This document shows positions 46,610-54,720 of a DNA stretch of 64,000 nucleotides, in pieces. Origin of the DNA: Pseudoclavibacter soli DSM 23366 (lineage in GTDB: Bacteria; Actinomycetota; Actinomycetes; Actinomycetales; Microbacteriaceae); contig NZ_AUIC01000004.1 in the NCBI RefSeq assembly GCF_000423505.1, forward strand, positions 124,001 through 188,000, written 5' to 3'. Position numbers and translations under genes: made by a program. The stretch's first letter is position 1; the number at the start of each line of letters is the position of its first letter. The notes beneath the pieces are model-generated. The model searched no databases, was not told the origin of the DNA, and was given only the letters and a program-made list of their open reading frames with translations.

Positions 46610-47685
46610 ATCTGCTGGCCGAAGACGCCGCCGACACCGCCGATGCGTGGTGGCGCACGGCCCTGTCGTATATCGCGAGTTTCACTGATCAGTGGGAGAT
46701 CGTCGGCCGCATTCTGCTGATCGTGGCGGTGACGCTGCTGGTGCGCTGGGTGCTGATCGGCACCACATCGCGCATCGTGGCTCGCATCGTCAGCGGTGTC
46801 AAGACCAAAGAAGACGTGGCCAAGACCACTGAGCTGATGGTCTCGCCGCTGGCGAAGGCACGCGTGATTCAGCGCACTCGCACCATCGGTTCGGTGACCA
46901 AAAACGTGATCACCTGGACGCTGGTGATTCTCGCGGTCATCTCGATTCTGGGGCTGCTCGGGTTCAACACGAGTGCGCTGGTGGCCAGCGCCGGCATCGT
47001 CGGTGTGGCCGTCTCATTCGGTGCGCAGAGCCTGGTCAAAGACTTTCTGACCGGCCTGTTCATGGTGTTCGAAGACCAGCTCGGGGTCGGCGACTTCGTC
47101 GATCTGGGCGAGGTTACCGGCACGGTCGAGAGCGTCGGCCTGCGCGTGACGCAGGTGCGCGGCGCCGACGGCACGCTCTGGTATGTGCGCAACGGCGAGA
47201 TCACTCAGGTCGGCAACCAGTCGCAGGGTTGGGGGCGCGCGATCATCGAGGTCGAACTGCCCACTTCGAGCGACTTCGAGGCCATCGAAGAGCTCATGCT
47301 CACTGCCGCGCGCGAGATGGTCAAAGAGCGCTTCTGGATGCGCAAGGTGCAGGGCAAACCCGAGCTGTGGGGCATCGACTCGATGACGGGTGACACCATC
47401 GTGGTCAAACTCGCCATTCGCACTCGACCTGCCCAGCAGACCGACGTCAGCCGCGAGCTGCGCCTGCGCATTCTGCGCTTGTTCGAGCAGTACCACATCT
47501 CCCCCGCACCGCAGCAGACGGTCTATGCGACCATCGCCTCGCCGAACCCGCGAGCCAAGGGTCATGGCATCGCCGAACGTGTGCAGCTGGGCGACAAGAC
47601 CACCGACAAGCCGAAAGACGGCGACGCAGCGCAGCCCGAACATCCTGCCGAAAAGCCCAAGAAGAGCGAGCCCGACGATGAGTGA
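46606..47685 (+). CDS. Mechanosensitive ion channel of the MscS family
   Basis: 359 residues. Three to four membrane helices (about 30-50, 95-115 and 120-140), with the pore-lining segment ASAGIVGVAVSFGAQSLVKDFLTGLFMVFEDQ characteristic of MscS TM3 and the start of the beta domain (VGDFVDLGEVTGTVESVGLRVTQVR). The C-terminal tail of about 40 residues is charged (KPKDGDAAQPEH). It opens under hypo-osmotic stress to release solutes. GTG start overlaps the pepN stop (GTGA) and the stop lies inside the glbO start region. Confidence 0.93.
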   Translation: MNLLAEDAADTADAWWRTALSYIASFTDQWEIVGRILLIVAVTLLVRWVLIGTTSRIVARIVSGVKTKEDVAKTTELMVSPLAKARVIQRTRTIGSVTKNVITWTLVILAVISILGLLGFNTSALVASAGIVGVAVSFGAQSLVKDFLTGLFMVFEDQLGVGDFVDLGEVTGTVESVGLRVTQVRGADGTLWYVRNGEITQVGNQSQGWGRAIIEVELPTSSDFEAIEELMLTAAREMVKERFWMRKVQGKPELWGIDSMTGDTIVVKLAIRTRPAQQTDVSRELRLRILRLFEQYHISPAPQQTVYATIASPNPRAKGHGIAERVQLGDKTTDKPKDGDAAQPEHPAEKPKKSEPDDE

Positions 47686-48073
47686 TGACGTGACGGTGAA
47701 CGCCTTTTTCGACGAGGTCGGCGGGCAGGCGTTCTTCGAGCGCTTGGCGCATGCGTTCTATCAGCATGTGACGGCTGACGACGTGCTGGCACCCATGTAC
47801 CCACCCGACGATCTGCCGGGCGCCGAGCGCCGACTGGCACTGTTTCTCACGCAGTATTGGGGCGGGCCGACCACATACAGCCAGGAGCGCGGGCATCCTC
47901 GGCTGCGCATGCGGCACATGCCGTTCAAGGTGAACCCCGAGGCACGCGACCACTGGCTGACCTGCATGCGACTCGCCCTCGACGAGCTCGCTCCGGCGCC
48001 CGCTGCCCGCGCCGCGTTCGACGACTACTTCGATCGCGCCGCCCACGCGATGCTGAACACCTTCGACGCCTAA
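47678..48073 (+). CDS. glbO: Truncated haemoglobin, group II (trHbO)
   Basis: 131 residues. A two-on-two globin. The actinobacterial trHbO signature YWGGPTTYSQERGHPRLRMRHMPF contains the Trp/Tyr pair and the proximal His in RMRHMPF. VDD-like MYPPDDLPGAERRL lies in the CD region. Its ATG overlaps the mscS 3' end by eight bases. trHbO proteins bind oxygen and NO and help in oxidative and nitrosative stress. Last gene of a pepN-mscS-glbO overlapping set, convergent with the MFS gene. Confidence 0.95.
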   Translation: MSDDVTVNAFFDEVGGQAFFERLAHAFYQHVTADDVLAPMYPPDDLPGAERRLALFLTQYWGGPTTYSQERGHPRLRMRHMPFKVNPEARDHWLTCMRLALDELAPAPAARAAFDDYFDRAAHAMLNTFDA

Positions 48074-48079
48074 GTGCAG

Positions 48080-49270
48080 TCAGTCTCCCAGCTGCGGCGT
48101 CTCTTCAGAACCGTTCGCATCGCCGGTTGACCGTGTCGCGAGCACAGCCGCCCCCACCAACAGCAGCCCTGCCAGCGGAAAAGCGAATATCGCGCCGAAC
48201 GACTGGGCGATCGCCCCGGTCAGCAGCGGCATGGCAAACTGGGTGATGCGGTTTCCCGCCAGCCGGGTGGCCAGCCAAGTGGCCCGCTGATCACGCGGCA
48301 CAGCATCACTCACCCACGCCATACTCAGCGGCTGCCCCAGCCCAAGCACGAACCCCCCGACGGCAAGCAGAAGCGCGAGCAGCCAGACCGGCCAGGGGAA
48401 GGCCAGGCCGACCATACACGCCGCCGAAAGCCAAAGCCCCGACAACAGCACCGGCATGCGCCCTCGACGATCGACCAAGCGGCCCATCAGCAGTCTGGAG
48501 AGCATCGAGGTCGCACCTCTGAGCATCAGCAGTGTGGCGACCACCCCGGCAGTCAAGCCCTGTTGCGCCCCGATGAGCGGCAGAAAGAGCGTGATCACGT
48601 CAACCGCGCTCAGCACGATGACTCCCACGATGATTGCCGAGAGCACCTCTCGGCGCGCTTCTTTCGAGAGCGCAACCGGGGCATGCACGTCGCGCAGACG
48701 GCGCCTCGGTGCGCCGGCTTTCGCTTCTGGGATGCTCCACCCCAGCAGCACGAGCAGCAGCGCAAGTACCAGCGCGCCCCAGTAGACGGCCAAAAGATGC
48801 GGCACCGTCTGATGCCAGCCTCCCCACCAGCCAATCAGCAACGGCCCAACTGCCTGGCCGAGAGAGGTGTAAAAGGCGAACATGCCGAAACTGGCATCGA
48901 CTCGGCGGCCACTGGCCTGCGCGACCGCGGCCTGTTGCCCCACGACAACCAGCAGATGACCACTGCCGAGCAGCGCAGAGATCGCGATCAGTGCGGCAAC
49001 GCTGCCGGCGAAGAGCAGCAGCGCGGCCGTAGCTGCTGCCATGATCAAGCTGCCTGTGACGACTAAGAGTCGCACGCCGACCTGATCGGCGACTCGACCC
49101 GCTCTGATGGCGATGAGGATCGGCACCAACGCGAAACTCGCCGCGATGGCACCGATCCACCAGCCGCCGGCACCGACCTCTACTGCTTGATAGGTGATCG
49201 CCGGGCGCACCACGTAGGTGAGCGCTTGCAGCACGATCACGTGCAGCGGAAACAGCACCCGTGCGATCAC
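48080..49270 (-). CDS. Major facilitator superfamily transporter
   Basis: 396 residues with about twelve membrane helices. The loop [16 protein letters not shown] (helices 2-3) and the second-half loop [16 protein letters not shown] match the MFS signature GxxxDrxGrr. The GTG start overlaps the tctA stop by four bases (GTGA), so it is probably translated with the tct operon, an uncommon companion for a tripartite transporter. Substrate unknown. The stop is 7 bases from the convergent glbO stop. Confidence 0.88.
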   Translation of the reverse strand: MIARVLFPLHVIVLQALTYVVRPAITYQAVEVGAGGWWIGAIAASFALVPILIAIRAGRVADQVGVRLLVVTGSLIMAAATAALLLFAGSVAALIAISALLGSGHLLVVVGQQAAVAQASGRRVDASFGMFAFYTSLGQAVGPLLIGWWGGWHQTVPHLLAVYWGALVLALLLVLLGWSIPEAKAGAPRRRLRDVHAPVALSKEARREVLSAIIVGVIVLSAVDVITLFLPLIGAQQGLTAGVVATLLMLRGATSMLSRLLMGRLVDRRGRMPVLLSGLWLSAACMVGLAFPWPVWLLALLLAVGGFVLGLGQPLSMAWVSDAVPRDQRATWLATRLAGNRITQFAMPLLTGAIAQSFGAIFAFPLAGLLLVGAAVLATRSTGDANGSEETPQLGD

Positions 49271-50934
49271 GTACGCGGTCGGTCGCGTTCGGTTTCTTCG
49301 CCGTCACCATCTGCACTGCGACCGGACTGCTCAGCAGACGTGCTCACCGTGGTCACCGGCTCGGTGTGCTCAAACTGGCGTTCGAAACCAGGCGAGTGCG
49401 ATGCACCCGTAGTGACCTCGGTGACCAGTTCGCTCACTTCGCCGTGGTCGCGTTTACGCGCCCGCATTCGCAGAGCGACCACCGCGATGAGCATGATCAC
49501 CAGGATGCTGTAGACCGTTGCCGCGAAGGGCGAGTTCACCAGCGCTTTCGGGTCGCCGGCCGAGATATCGAGTGTGCGGCGCAGCTGCAGCTCGGAAAGC
49601 GGCCCGAGGATGGCACCGATGATGACCGGGGTAATGGGCACCCCAAATCGACGCAGGAAGTACCCGAGCACGCCGATACCGAGCATCAGAAAGATCTCGA
49701 ATGCGGCCGAGCTGAGCGCATAGGCCCCGAGCAGCGCGAACACACTGATGCCCGCATAGAGATACTGCTTCGGAATGCTCAGCAACTTCACCCACATGCC
49801 GACCAGCGGCAGGTTCAGCACCAGCAGAATGGCATTGCCGATCAAAAGGCTGGCGATGAGCGTCCAGACTAGGTCGGCCTGCGTTGTCATCAGCTGCGGC
49901 CCGGGCTGCAGACCGAACTGTTGAAAGGCCACCAGGATCACGGCGGCCGTTCCGCTGGTGGGCAGACCGAGAGTGAGCAGCGGCACCAGAACGCCCGCGG
50001 CGTTTGCGTTGTTGGCAGCCTCCGGGCCGGCAACCCCCTCGATCGCGCCCTTGCCGAACTCCTCAGGGTGTTTTGAGAGCTTGCGCTCGAGAGAGTACGA
50101 CAGGAAGGTCGGAATCTCGGAGCCGCCCGCGGGGATGGTACCCATGGGGAATCCGATCACGGTTCCGCGCAGCCAGGGCTTCCAAGAGCGTCGCCAGTCT
50201 GAACGGGTCATCCATTTCTGCCCTTTGATACTCATCGCACCGGTCACAAACGTGGTGCGGTGCGCAACAACATAGAGCACCTCCCCGATCGCGAACAGCG
50301 CCACGATCAGCAGCACCACGTCGATGCCGTCGAGCAGCCGGGCATTGCCGAAGGTCAAGCGCGCCTGACCAGACTGGAAGTCCATGCCGACAACCCCGAG
50401 CACCAGGCCGATTCCGAGCGCAGCAAGCCCACGAATCACCGAACGCCCCATCAGCGAGCTGACGGTCAGAAAAGCCAGCACCATCAGCGCCAGATAGTCG
50501 GCACTGCCAAGCTTGATCGCATAGTCGGCAATGACTGGCGCGAAAAAGGCGAGCAACAATGTGGCGATGAGACCGGCCACGAACGAGCCGATGGCCGCCG
50601 TCGCGAGCGCGGCAGCACCTCTTCCGGCTTTTGCCATCTTGTGCCCGTCGATCGAGGCGATGATCGACCCCGATTCGCCTGGGGTCTTCATCAGTATCGA
50701 TGTGGTGGAGCCACCGTACATCGCACCGTAGAAGATTCCGGCGAACATGATGAACGCCGCTCCGGGGCCGAGACCATAGGTCAACGGCATCAGCAGTGCG
50801 ATCGTCAACGCGGGCCCGATCCCCGGAAGCACACCGACCAATGTGCCGACCAAACAGCCGATGAAGGCATAGGCGAGATTCTCGGGAGTCAGGGCATTGC
50901 CCAGACCGCTGAGCAGCTGCATGAAGCTATCCAT
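49267..50934 (-). CDS. tctA: Tripartite tricarboxylate transporter, large permease TctA
   Basis: 555 residues with about 11-12 membrane helices. The TctA family signature is clear: [24 protein letters not shown] near residue 30, [20 protein letters not shown], and PETPGE-like [18 protein letters not shown]-type second repeat [17 protein letters not shown] follows. It works with TctB and the binding protein TctC to import tricarboxylates or related acids with cations. The last 60 residues are a charged soluble tail. ATG 50934 overlaps the tctB stop by eight bases. Confidence 0.95.
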   Translation of the reverse strand: MDSFMQLLSGLGNALTPENLAYAFIGCLVGTLVGVLPGIGPALTIALLMPLTYGLGPGAAFIMFAGIFYGAMYGGSTTSILMKTPGESGSIIASIDGHKMAKAGRGAAALATAAIGSFVAGLIATLLLAFFAPVIADYAIKLGSADYLALMVLAFLTVSSLMGRSVIRGLAALGIGLVLGVVGMDFQSGQARLTFGNARLLDGIDVVLLIVALFAIGEVLYVVAHRTTFVTGAMSIKGQKWMTRSDWRRSWKPWLRGTVIGFPMGTIPAGGSEIPTFLSYSLERKLSKHPEEFGKGAIEGVAGPEAANNANAAGVLVPLLTLGLPTSGTAAVILVAFQQFGLQPGPQLMTTQADLVWTLIASLLIGNAILLVLNLPLVGMWVKLLSIPKQYLYAGISVFALLGAYALSSAAFEIFLMLGIGVLGYFLRRFGVPITPVIIGAILGPLSELQLRRTLDISAGDPKALVNSPFAATVYSILVIMLIAVVALRMRARKRDHGEVSELVTEVTTGASHSPGFERQFEHTEPVTTVSTSAEQSGRSADGDGEETERDRPRT

Positions 50935-51451
50935 TTGCGATCAGTCCTTCGAACAGCCCGGGCAGGTAGATGCCGAGGCCCAAGGTGAAGCCGTAGTAGA
51001 TCGCCACCGACAACACCAGGCCGATGACGGGGTCGAGCAGGTATCTGCGCGACCCGAGGGTGAATGCGATGCCCCAGAACGTGAGCGTGGAGGCAACGAC
51101 GAATCCGGCTGGCTCAATAAGCAGCCCATGCACGATGATCACGGCAATGGCGGTGAAGAGCATTCCATAGCGCGTCTTGCTGGGATCGACGTCGCCCTCT
51201 GCCTCATCTGGCTCTCCTCGGTTGCCACGCAACAGCTGCACGAACAGCAGAATCGAGACCACAACGAGAAACCCACCGACCACTTTCGACATGAGGTCGG
51301 CGCCAATGCCGGAGGCCGAGATCGACGGTGGCAGATGCAGAGAGTCGACGATGGTGATGATGCCGGTCAGCAGGAGGAGTGCGCTGAACACGCACTCCCC
51401 CACTGGCAGACCGGCTCTCCGCGAAACGGAGCTGTCGGTCAGGGTACTCAT
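50927..51451 (-). CDS. tctB: Tripartite tricarboxylate transporter, small permease TctB
   Basis: 174 residues, four membrane segments, the usual topology of Tct[27 protein letters not shown] at the N-terminus and [22 protein letters not shown] at the C-terminus fit. The start is two bases after the tctC stop and the stop overlaps tctA, so the order tctC-tctB-tctA is one operon. Confidence 0.9.
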   Translation of the reverse strand: MSTLTDSSVSRRAGLPVGECVFSALLLLTGIITIVDSLHLPPSISASGIGADLMSKVVGGFLVVVSILLFVQLLRGNRGEPDEAEGDVDPSKTRYGMLFTAIAVIIVHGLLIEPAGFVVASTLTFWGIAFTLGSRRYLLDPVIGLVLSVAIYYGFTLGLGIYLPGLFEGLIANG

Positions 51452-51453
51452 GA

Positions 51454-52446
51454 TCAGGCCAGACTCAGATCCTCGAGCACCCCGCGCACCCGCTCAGACT
51501 CGGAGGTCTGCCAGGTGCTGAAATCGTCACCGCTCAGGTAGAGATCCTGCCAGTCGTTCGTGGTCAGCGTTTCTTTCCACTTGTCCGACTTCACCAGTTC
51601 GTCGAGCACGGCCAGATACGTTGTGCGATCAGCATCGCTGATGCCTTTGGGTGCGAGCACCGACCGCCAGTTGTAGAAGTCGAGCTCGCTCTTATCGATG
51701 TCGGTCACCGTGGGTGCGTCAGGCAGTGACTCGATCTTCTCGGTGGAGCTGACCAGCAAAGGTCGCAATTTGCCGGCCTGCACCTGCGCGGCGAATTCCG
51801 AAGTTCCTGCCACCCCTGCGGCAACTTTATTGCCGAGCAGTGCAGTGGTTGCTTCACCGCCACCAGAGAACGGCACGAAGTTCAGTTTCGAGGGCTCAAT
51901 GCCATAGGCCTGAGCCCACAGCCCCAAGAAAATGTGATCGGCGCTGCCAGCCGACCCGCCAGCAATGGCGACCGACCCGGGGTCGGCTTTGACAGCCTCC
52001 GCGAGGTCGTCAATGCTCTGGTACGGGGAGTCTGCCGGCACCACGATGAGCTCGCTTTCACCGGTCAGACGTGCCAACGGAGTGACGTCGTCGAGCGTCG
52101 TATCGGTCTTGTTCGTGATCACGCCGCTCATCATGGCCAGGCCAGAGGCCATCCACGTGCCACTCTTGCCCTCACTGGCGCCAAACTGTGCCAGGGCAAC
52201 GGTGCCGGATGCTCCAGGCACGTTGGTGACCTCGACTCGCTTGGCGAGCCCGGTGTCTTGCAATGCTTCTTGCAGCGCACGAGCGGTGCCGTCCCATCCG
52301 CTGCCGGGGTTGGCCGGCGCGATGATTGACAGCTGCGAGAGGGAATTGGCGCTGTTGGAGCCACCGGAGCTCTGTGTGGAGCATCCTGCGGCAGTGGCAG
52401 CGAGCGCGGCGACGGCGACCAGTGCCGTCATTCGGGAGATCTTCAT
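51454..52446 (-). CDS. tctC: Tripartite tricarboxylate transporter substrate-binding protein TctC (lipoprotein)
   Basis: 330 residues. A lipoprotein signal (MKISRMTALVAVAALAATAAGCS, lipobox AAGC) anchors it outside the membrane. The Bug/TctC fold shows LSIIAPANPGSGWDGTARALQ, where the Gly/Ser-rich turn contacts carboxylates, and GSADHIFLGLWAQAYG. ATG 52446 has GAAGGA upstream. The 219-base region before it carries near-palindromic sites that may control the operon. Confidence 0.94.
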   Translation of the reverse strand: MKISRMTALVAVAALAATAAGCSTQSSGGSNSANSLSQLSIIAPANPGSGWDGTARALQEALQDTGLAKRVEVTNVPGASGTVALAQFGASEGKSGTWMASGLAMMSGVITNKTDTTLDDVTPLARLTGESELIVVPADSPYQSIDDLAEAVKADPGSVAIAGGSAGSADHIFLGLWAQAYGIEPSKLNFVPFSGGGEATTALLGNKVAAGVAGTSEFAAQVQAGKLRPLLVSSTEKIESLPDAPTVTDIDKSELDFYNWRSVLAPKGISDADRTTYLAVLDELVKSDKWKETLTTNDWQDLYLSGDDFSTWQTSESERVRGVLEDLSLA

Positions 52447-52530
52447 TGGTCTTCCTTCAGTTGTCAGTCAGACGCCGCACCGTTGCGACGCCTGGCCTGC
52501 GCGACCACAAGAGGACGCGATGTCTAAAGA

Positions 52531-52550
52531 TGACGACGTCATTGTCGTCG
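52531..52550. promoter_or_regulatory. Candidate operator upstream of tctC (TGACGACGTCA)
   Basis: TGACGACGTCA is palindromic, and GACGAC...GTCGTC forms a larger inverted repeat over it. It lies 85-105 bases upstream of the tctC ATG, inside the 5' region. Prediction only. Confidence 0.35.
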
Positions 52551-52618
52551 CGCAGATGGCGAAGTGAGGCTAACACGCAGGGGTACAGAAGATGAGAGAA
52601 GGCTGTGAAATTCGCCGG

Positions 52619-52630
52619 GTTGTATACGAC
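52619..52630. promoter_or_regulatory. Candidate operator over the tct promoter (GTTGTATACGAC)
   Basis: GTTGTATACGAC is a 12-base palindrome with one mismatched pair, centred on GTATAC. It overlaps a -10-like TATACA on the minus strand. GntR-family repressors use sites of this shape; no regulator gene is adjacent. Confidence 0.4.
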
Positions 52631-52665
52631 TGTTCGCCGAATGGGGTATCGAAGTACGGGATGTG

Positions 52666-53346
52666 CTAGGGCCGCGTGATGCCCAAGACGCAGCTCACGC
52701 GAGACGGGCGCGCAATCACATCGCCGAATGCGGCACTCGCGCGCTGCCAACGGCCGTTGGTCGACAGTCGCACCGGTTGCCCGTCAGCCAGAAACCCGAA
52801 GCCGTCGAGGGCGAACGCGACGCCGCTGACGAAGCCGGCCAGGGCATCCTCACTGACCCCCCAGATTCGCGCGCGCAACTCGTGCACGGCGAGTTCACCG
52901 GCCACATCGGGCACCCCCGCGCTCACCCGTTCGATGCCGGCGCGAGCAATCTCGGTAACGCGTGCTGAGGTCACCTCGGCGAGCGGTGCCCATCCTGCCT
53001 GCGGCGGGGTGACCGCCGCCCAGACCTCGAGGGTTTCGACCGGCGGGGCGCGAAACACAGTGTCATCTGTGCTGCGCAGTCGCGCGGTGCGGTCGGTGAC
53101 AGCTTGGGCCGGGGCCACAAAGTGCACGGTGGATTCTTCACTCAGCTGCAGCACTTTCACGGCTAACAGCGTGGGCGCCTGGTCATTGAGGCCAGTGCTG
53201 TAGAGCGGTGACGCGGTGACCACGGCCACCTGCCCATGCGCCGCGACCGAGATGCCTGCGTTCTCATCGAGCCGCAGCGCCCGACGTGCGAACTGATCGA
53301 GGTCGGCGACGGCACGCTGATCGCGCAGTCTGAGGGCGTTGTCCAT
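52666..53346 (-). CDS. Conserved actinobacterial hypothetical protein
   Basis: 226 residues without signal peptide, membrane segment or recognised motif. It is rich in Ala/Val/Arg, with a beta-rich middle (VAVVTASPLYSTGLND, TVHFVAPAQAVTDRTARL). It lies divergent from tesB, a pairing I recall in related genomes, though I cannot confirm a role. Start ATG 53346 (MDNALRLRD) is selected because a -10-like TACCGT lies seven bases upstream, suggesting a leaderless mRNA; ATG 53355 is the alternative. Confidence 0.7.
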   Translation of the reverse strand: MDNALRLRDQRAVADLDQFARRALRLDENAGISVAAHGQVAVVTASPLYSTGLNDQAPTLLAVKVLQLSEESTVHFVAPAQAVTDRTARLRSTDDTVFRAPPVETLEVWAAVTPPQAGWAPLAEVTSARVTEIARAGIERVSAGVPDVAGELAVHELRARIWGVSEDALAGFVSGVAFALDGFGFLADGQPVRLSTNGRWQRASAAFGDVIARPSRVSCVLGITRP

Positions 53347-53353
53347 GCCCACC

Positions 53354-53359
53354 ACGGTA
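53354..53359 (-). promoter_or_regulatory. -10 box (TACCGT) of a leaderless transcript
   Basis: Minus-strand TACCGT, seven bases, then ATG 53346. Part of the divergent promoter region shared with tesB. Confidence 0.4.
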
Positions 53360-53394
53360 GCGCACGTGTGGTCAGCACACCGGCGCGCGCCGAC

Positions 53395-53400
53395 TATACT
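53395..53400 (+). promoter_or_regulatory. -10 box (TATACT) of tesB
   Basis: TATACT followed by a short leader with AGGAGG (53417-53422) before the GTG at 53427. In contrast to several neighbours this transcript has a leader. Confidence 0.5.
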
Positions 53401-53426
53401 CGCAACAGAATCTCACAGGAGGCACC

Positions 53427-54338
53427 GTGCCAGAGCGCAACTTCTCGATCGATCAAGTGCAGCCGGTCAAGAGCATCAAAGAGGTGCTGACCCTGACCGA
53501 TGCACCTGCAGCACACAGCAACGAGCGCGGTTTCCGTGGGCCCTCGCACTGGATGCCGACTGGACGCGTCTTCGGTGGGCAGATTCTCGCCCAGGCGCTG
53601 ACCGCCGCCACAAAGACCGTGCCCGATGATCGCTTTGTGCATTCGCTGCACGGCTACTTTCTGCGCGGCGGCGACATCGAGTTGCCCGTTGACTTCTCAG
53701 TTGAGACGCTGCGCGACGGCCGCTCGTTCAGCCAGCGTCGCGTGCAGGCGTACCAGAACGACCAGCCCATCCTGTCGATGATCACCTCATTTCAGACCGA
53801 CGACCCCGGGCTGCAACACGAGGTGCGACCGCCCGAGGGCATCCCGGCGCCCGAAGACCTGCCCTCGACGTCTGAGACTCTGGCCAGTGCGCCCGAGGTG
53901 GTGCGGCGGTACTTCTCTGACTACCGTGCGTTCACGATGCGCCACTACCCTTCGCCGATCTACGTGAGCGTCGACGATGATGCGCGCGACGCGCCCTGGC
54001 AGGCCGTCTGGATCAAGACCCGCGAGCCGCTGGGCGACGACCGCGGACTGCACGCCGCAGCACTCGCCTACGCGAGCGATTACACGACGTTCGAGCCGAT
54101 TCTGCGCAAGCACGGCATCCCGTGGGCCTACCCCGGGCTGAACACGGCGAGCCTCGATCACGCGATGTGGTTTCATCGCCCAGCCCGCGCCGACGAGTGG
54201 GTGCTGTACGTGCAGGATTCCCCGAGCGCCCAGGGTGGGCGCGGCCTCACGGTGGGGCGCATGTTCACGCGCGACGGCACGCTCATCGCCACCGTCGCGC
54301 AAGAGGGCTTGGTGCGCCTGCCGCAGTTTCGAAAGTAG
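53427..54338 (+). CDS. tesB: Acyl-CoA thioesterase II
   Basis: 303 residues of the double-hotdog TesB family. Hydrolyses acyl-CoA to free fatty acid and CoA. Visible are RVFGGQILAQALTAA (first hotdog), SLHGYFLRGGD, and in the second half LNTASLDHAMWFHRPARADEW and GRGLTVGRMFTRDGTLIATVAQEGLVR. The catalytic Asp is expected in ASLDHAMW. GTG start with AGGAGG upstream. Confidence 0.95.
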   Translation: MPERNFSIDQVQPVKSIKEVLTLTDAPAAHSNERGFRGPSHWMPTGRVFGGQILAQALTAATKTVPDDRFVHSLHGYFLRGGDIELPVDFSVETLRDGRSFSQRRVQAYQNDQPILSMITSFQTDDPGLQHEVRPPEGIPAPEDLPSTSETLASAPEVVRRYFSDYRAFTMRHYPSPIYVSVDDDARDAPWQAVWIKTREPLGDDRGLHAAALAYASDYTTFEPILRKHGIPWAYPGLNTASLDHAMWFHRPARADEWVLYVQDSPSAQGGRGLTVGRMFTRDGTLIATVAQEGLVRLPQFRK

Positions 54339-54379
54339 CGCCCGGGCGCTTGTCTAGTGCGGGCAACTGTGCACCCCAG

Positions 54380-54421
54380 CGCTCAGTGTGCTCAGGGCGC
54401 TCAGAGCGCTCAGAGCGCTGA
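54380..54421. repeat. Degenerate 9-bp tandem repeat (GCGCTCAGA)
   Basis: Four to five copies of GCGCTCAGA/GCTCAGG in a row just after tesB. Confidence 0.75.
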
Positions 54422-54422
54422 G

Positions 54423-54451
54423 GTGTCACGAAATGCGAGATTCACCCCCGA
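54423..54451. repeat. Partial copy of the 49-bp intergenic element
   Basis: Begins GTGTCACGAAATGCGAGATT and matches the first 29 bases of the full copies with several substitutions, then diverges. It starts 52 bases before the next copy. Confidence 0.6.
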
Positions 54452-54474
54452 TGCGCTCAACATGCCGAACACAC

Positions 54475-54523
54475 GTGTCACCAAACGCGAGTTTCACCAC
54501 CGAAAACCACAATCCGTGACACC
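54475..54523. repeat. 49-bp intergenic element, copy A
   Basis: Starts GTGTCACCAAACGCG and ends CAATCCGTGACACC; the ends GTGTCAC and GTGACAC are inverted repeats. 45 of 49 bases equal copy B. Confidence 0.85.
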
Positions 54524-54578
54524 TGGGCGCACAGCACTCCACATCCACACCCAGACATCACCACCGTGCACCACACAC

Positions 54579-54627
54579 GTGTCACCAAACGCGGGATTCA
54601 CGACCGAAAACCCCAATCCGTGACACC
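54579..54627. repeat. 49-bp intergenic element, copy B
   Basis: Same ends and length as copy A with four substitutions; starts exactly 104 bases after copy A. Confidence 0.85.
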
Positions 54628-54665
54628 GCAACCCACGCACACCGCATCCTGCGCTGCGAGCAGAC

Positions 54666-54700
54666 GAAGAAAGGGCCCGCACAACGATGTGTCCGAGCCC
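54666..54700 (-). terminator. Terminator after ettA
   Basis: Minus-strand arms GGGCTCG (54694-54700) and CGGGCCC (54673-54679), one T:G pair, with CACA/TGTG pairing inside, followed by TTTCTT. Confidence 0.75.
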
Positions 54701-54720
54701 CGTCTTCACAGCATGAGCGC

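Larger units (their letters stand above)
54339..54665. other. Intergenic region made of repeats
   Basis: No gene is supported. It contains a run of 9-base GCGCTCAGA-type tandem copies (54380-54421), two full and one partial copy of a 49-base element, and unrelated C/A-rich spacer. The ettA terminator closes it on the right. Confidence 0.75.

Noticed and set aside
52520-52567. 15-codon ORF on the plus strand with AGAGGAC upstream (MSKDDDVIVVAQMAK)
   Set aside because: It lies antisense in the tctC leader over a palindrome; the short length and symmetry explain it without invoking a peptide.
54423-54627. CRISPR array
   Set aside because: Only two full copies plus one fragment, unequal spacers, no cas genes; the ends are inverted repeats unlike CRISPR repeats.
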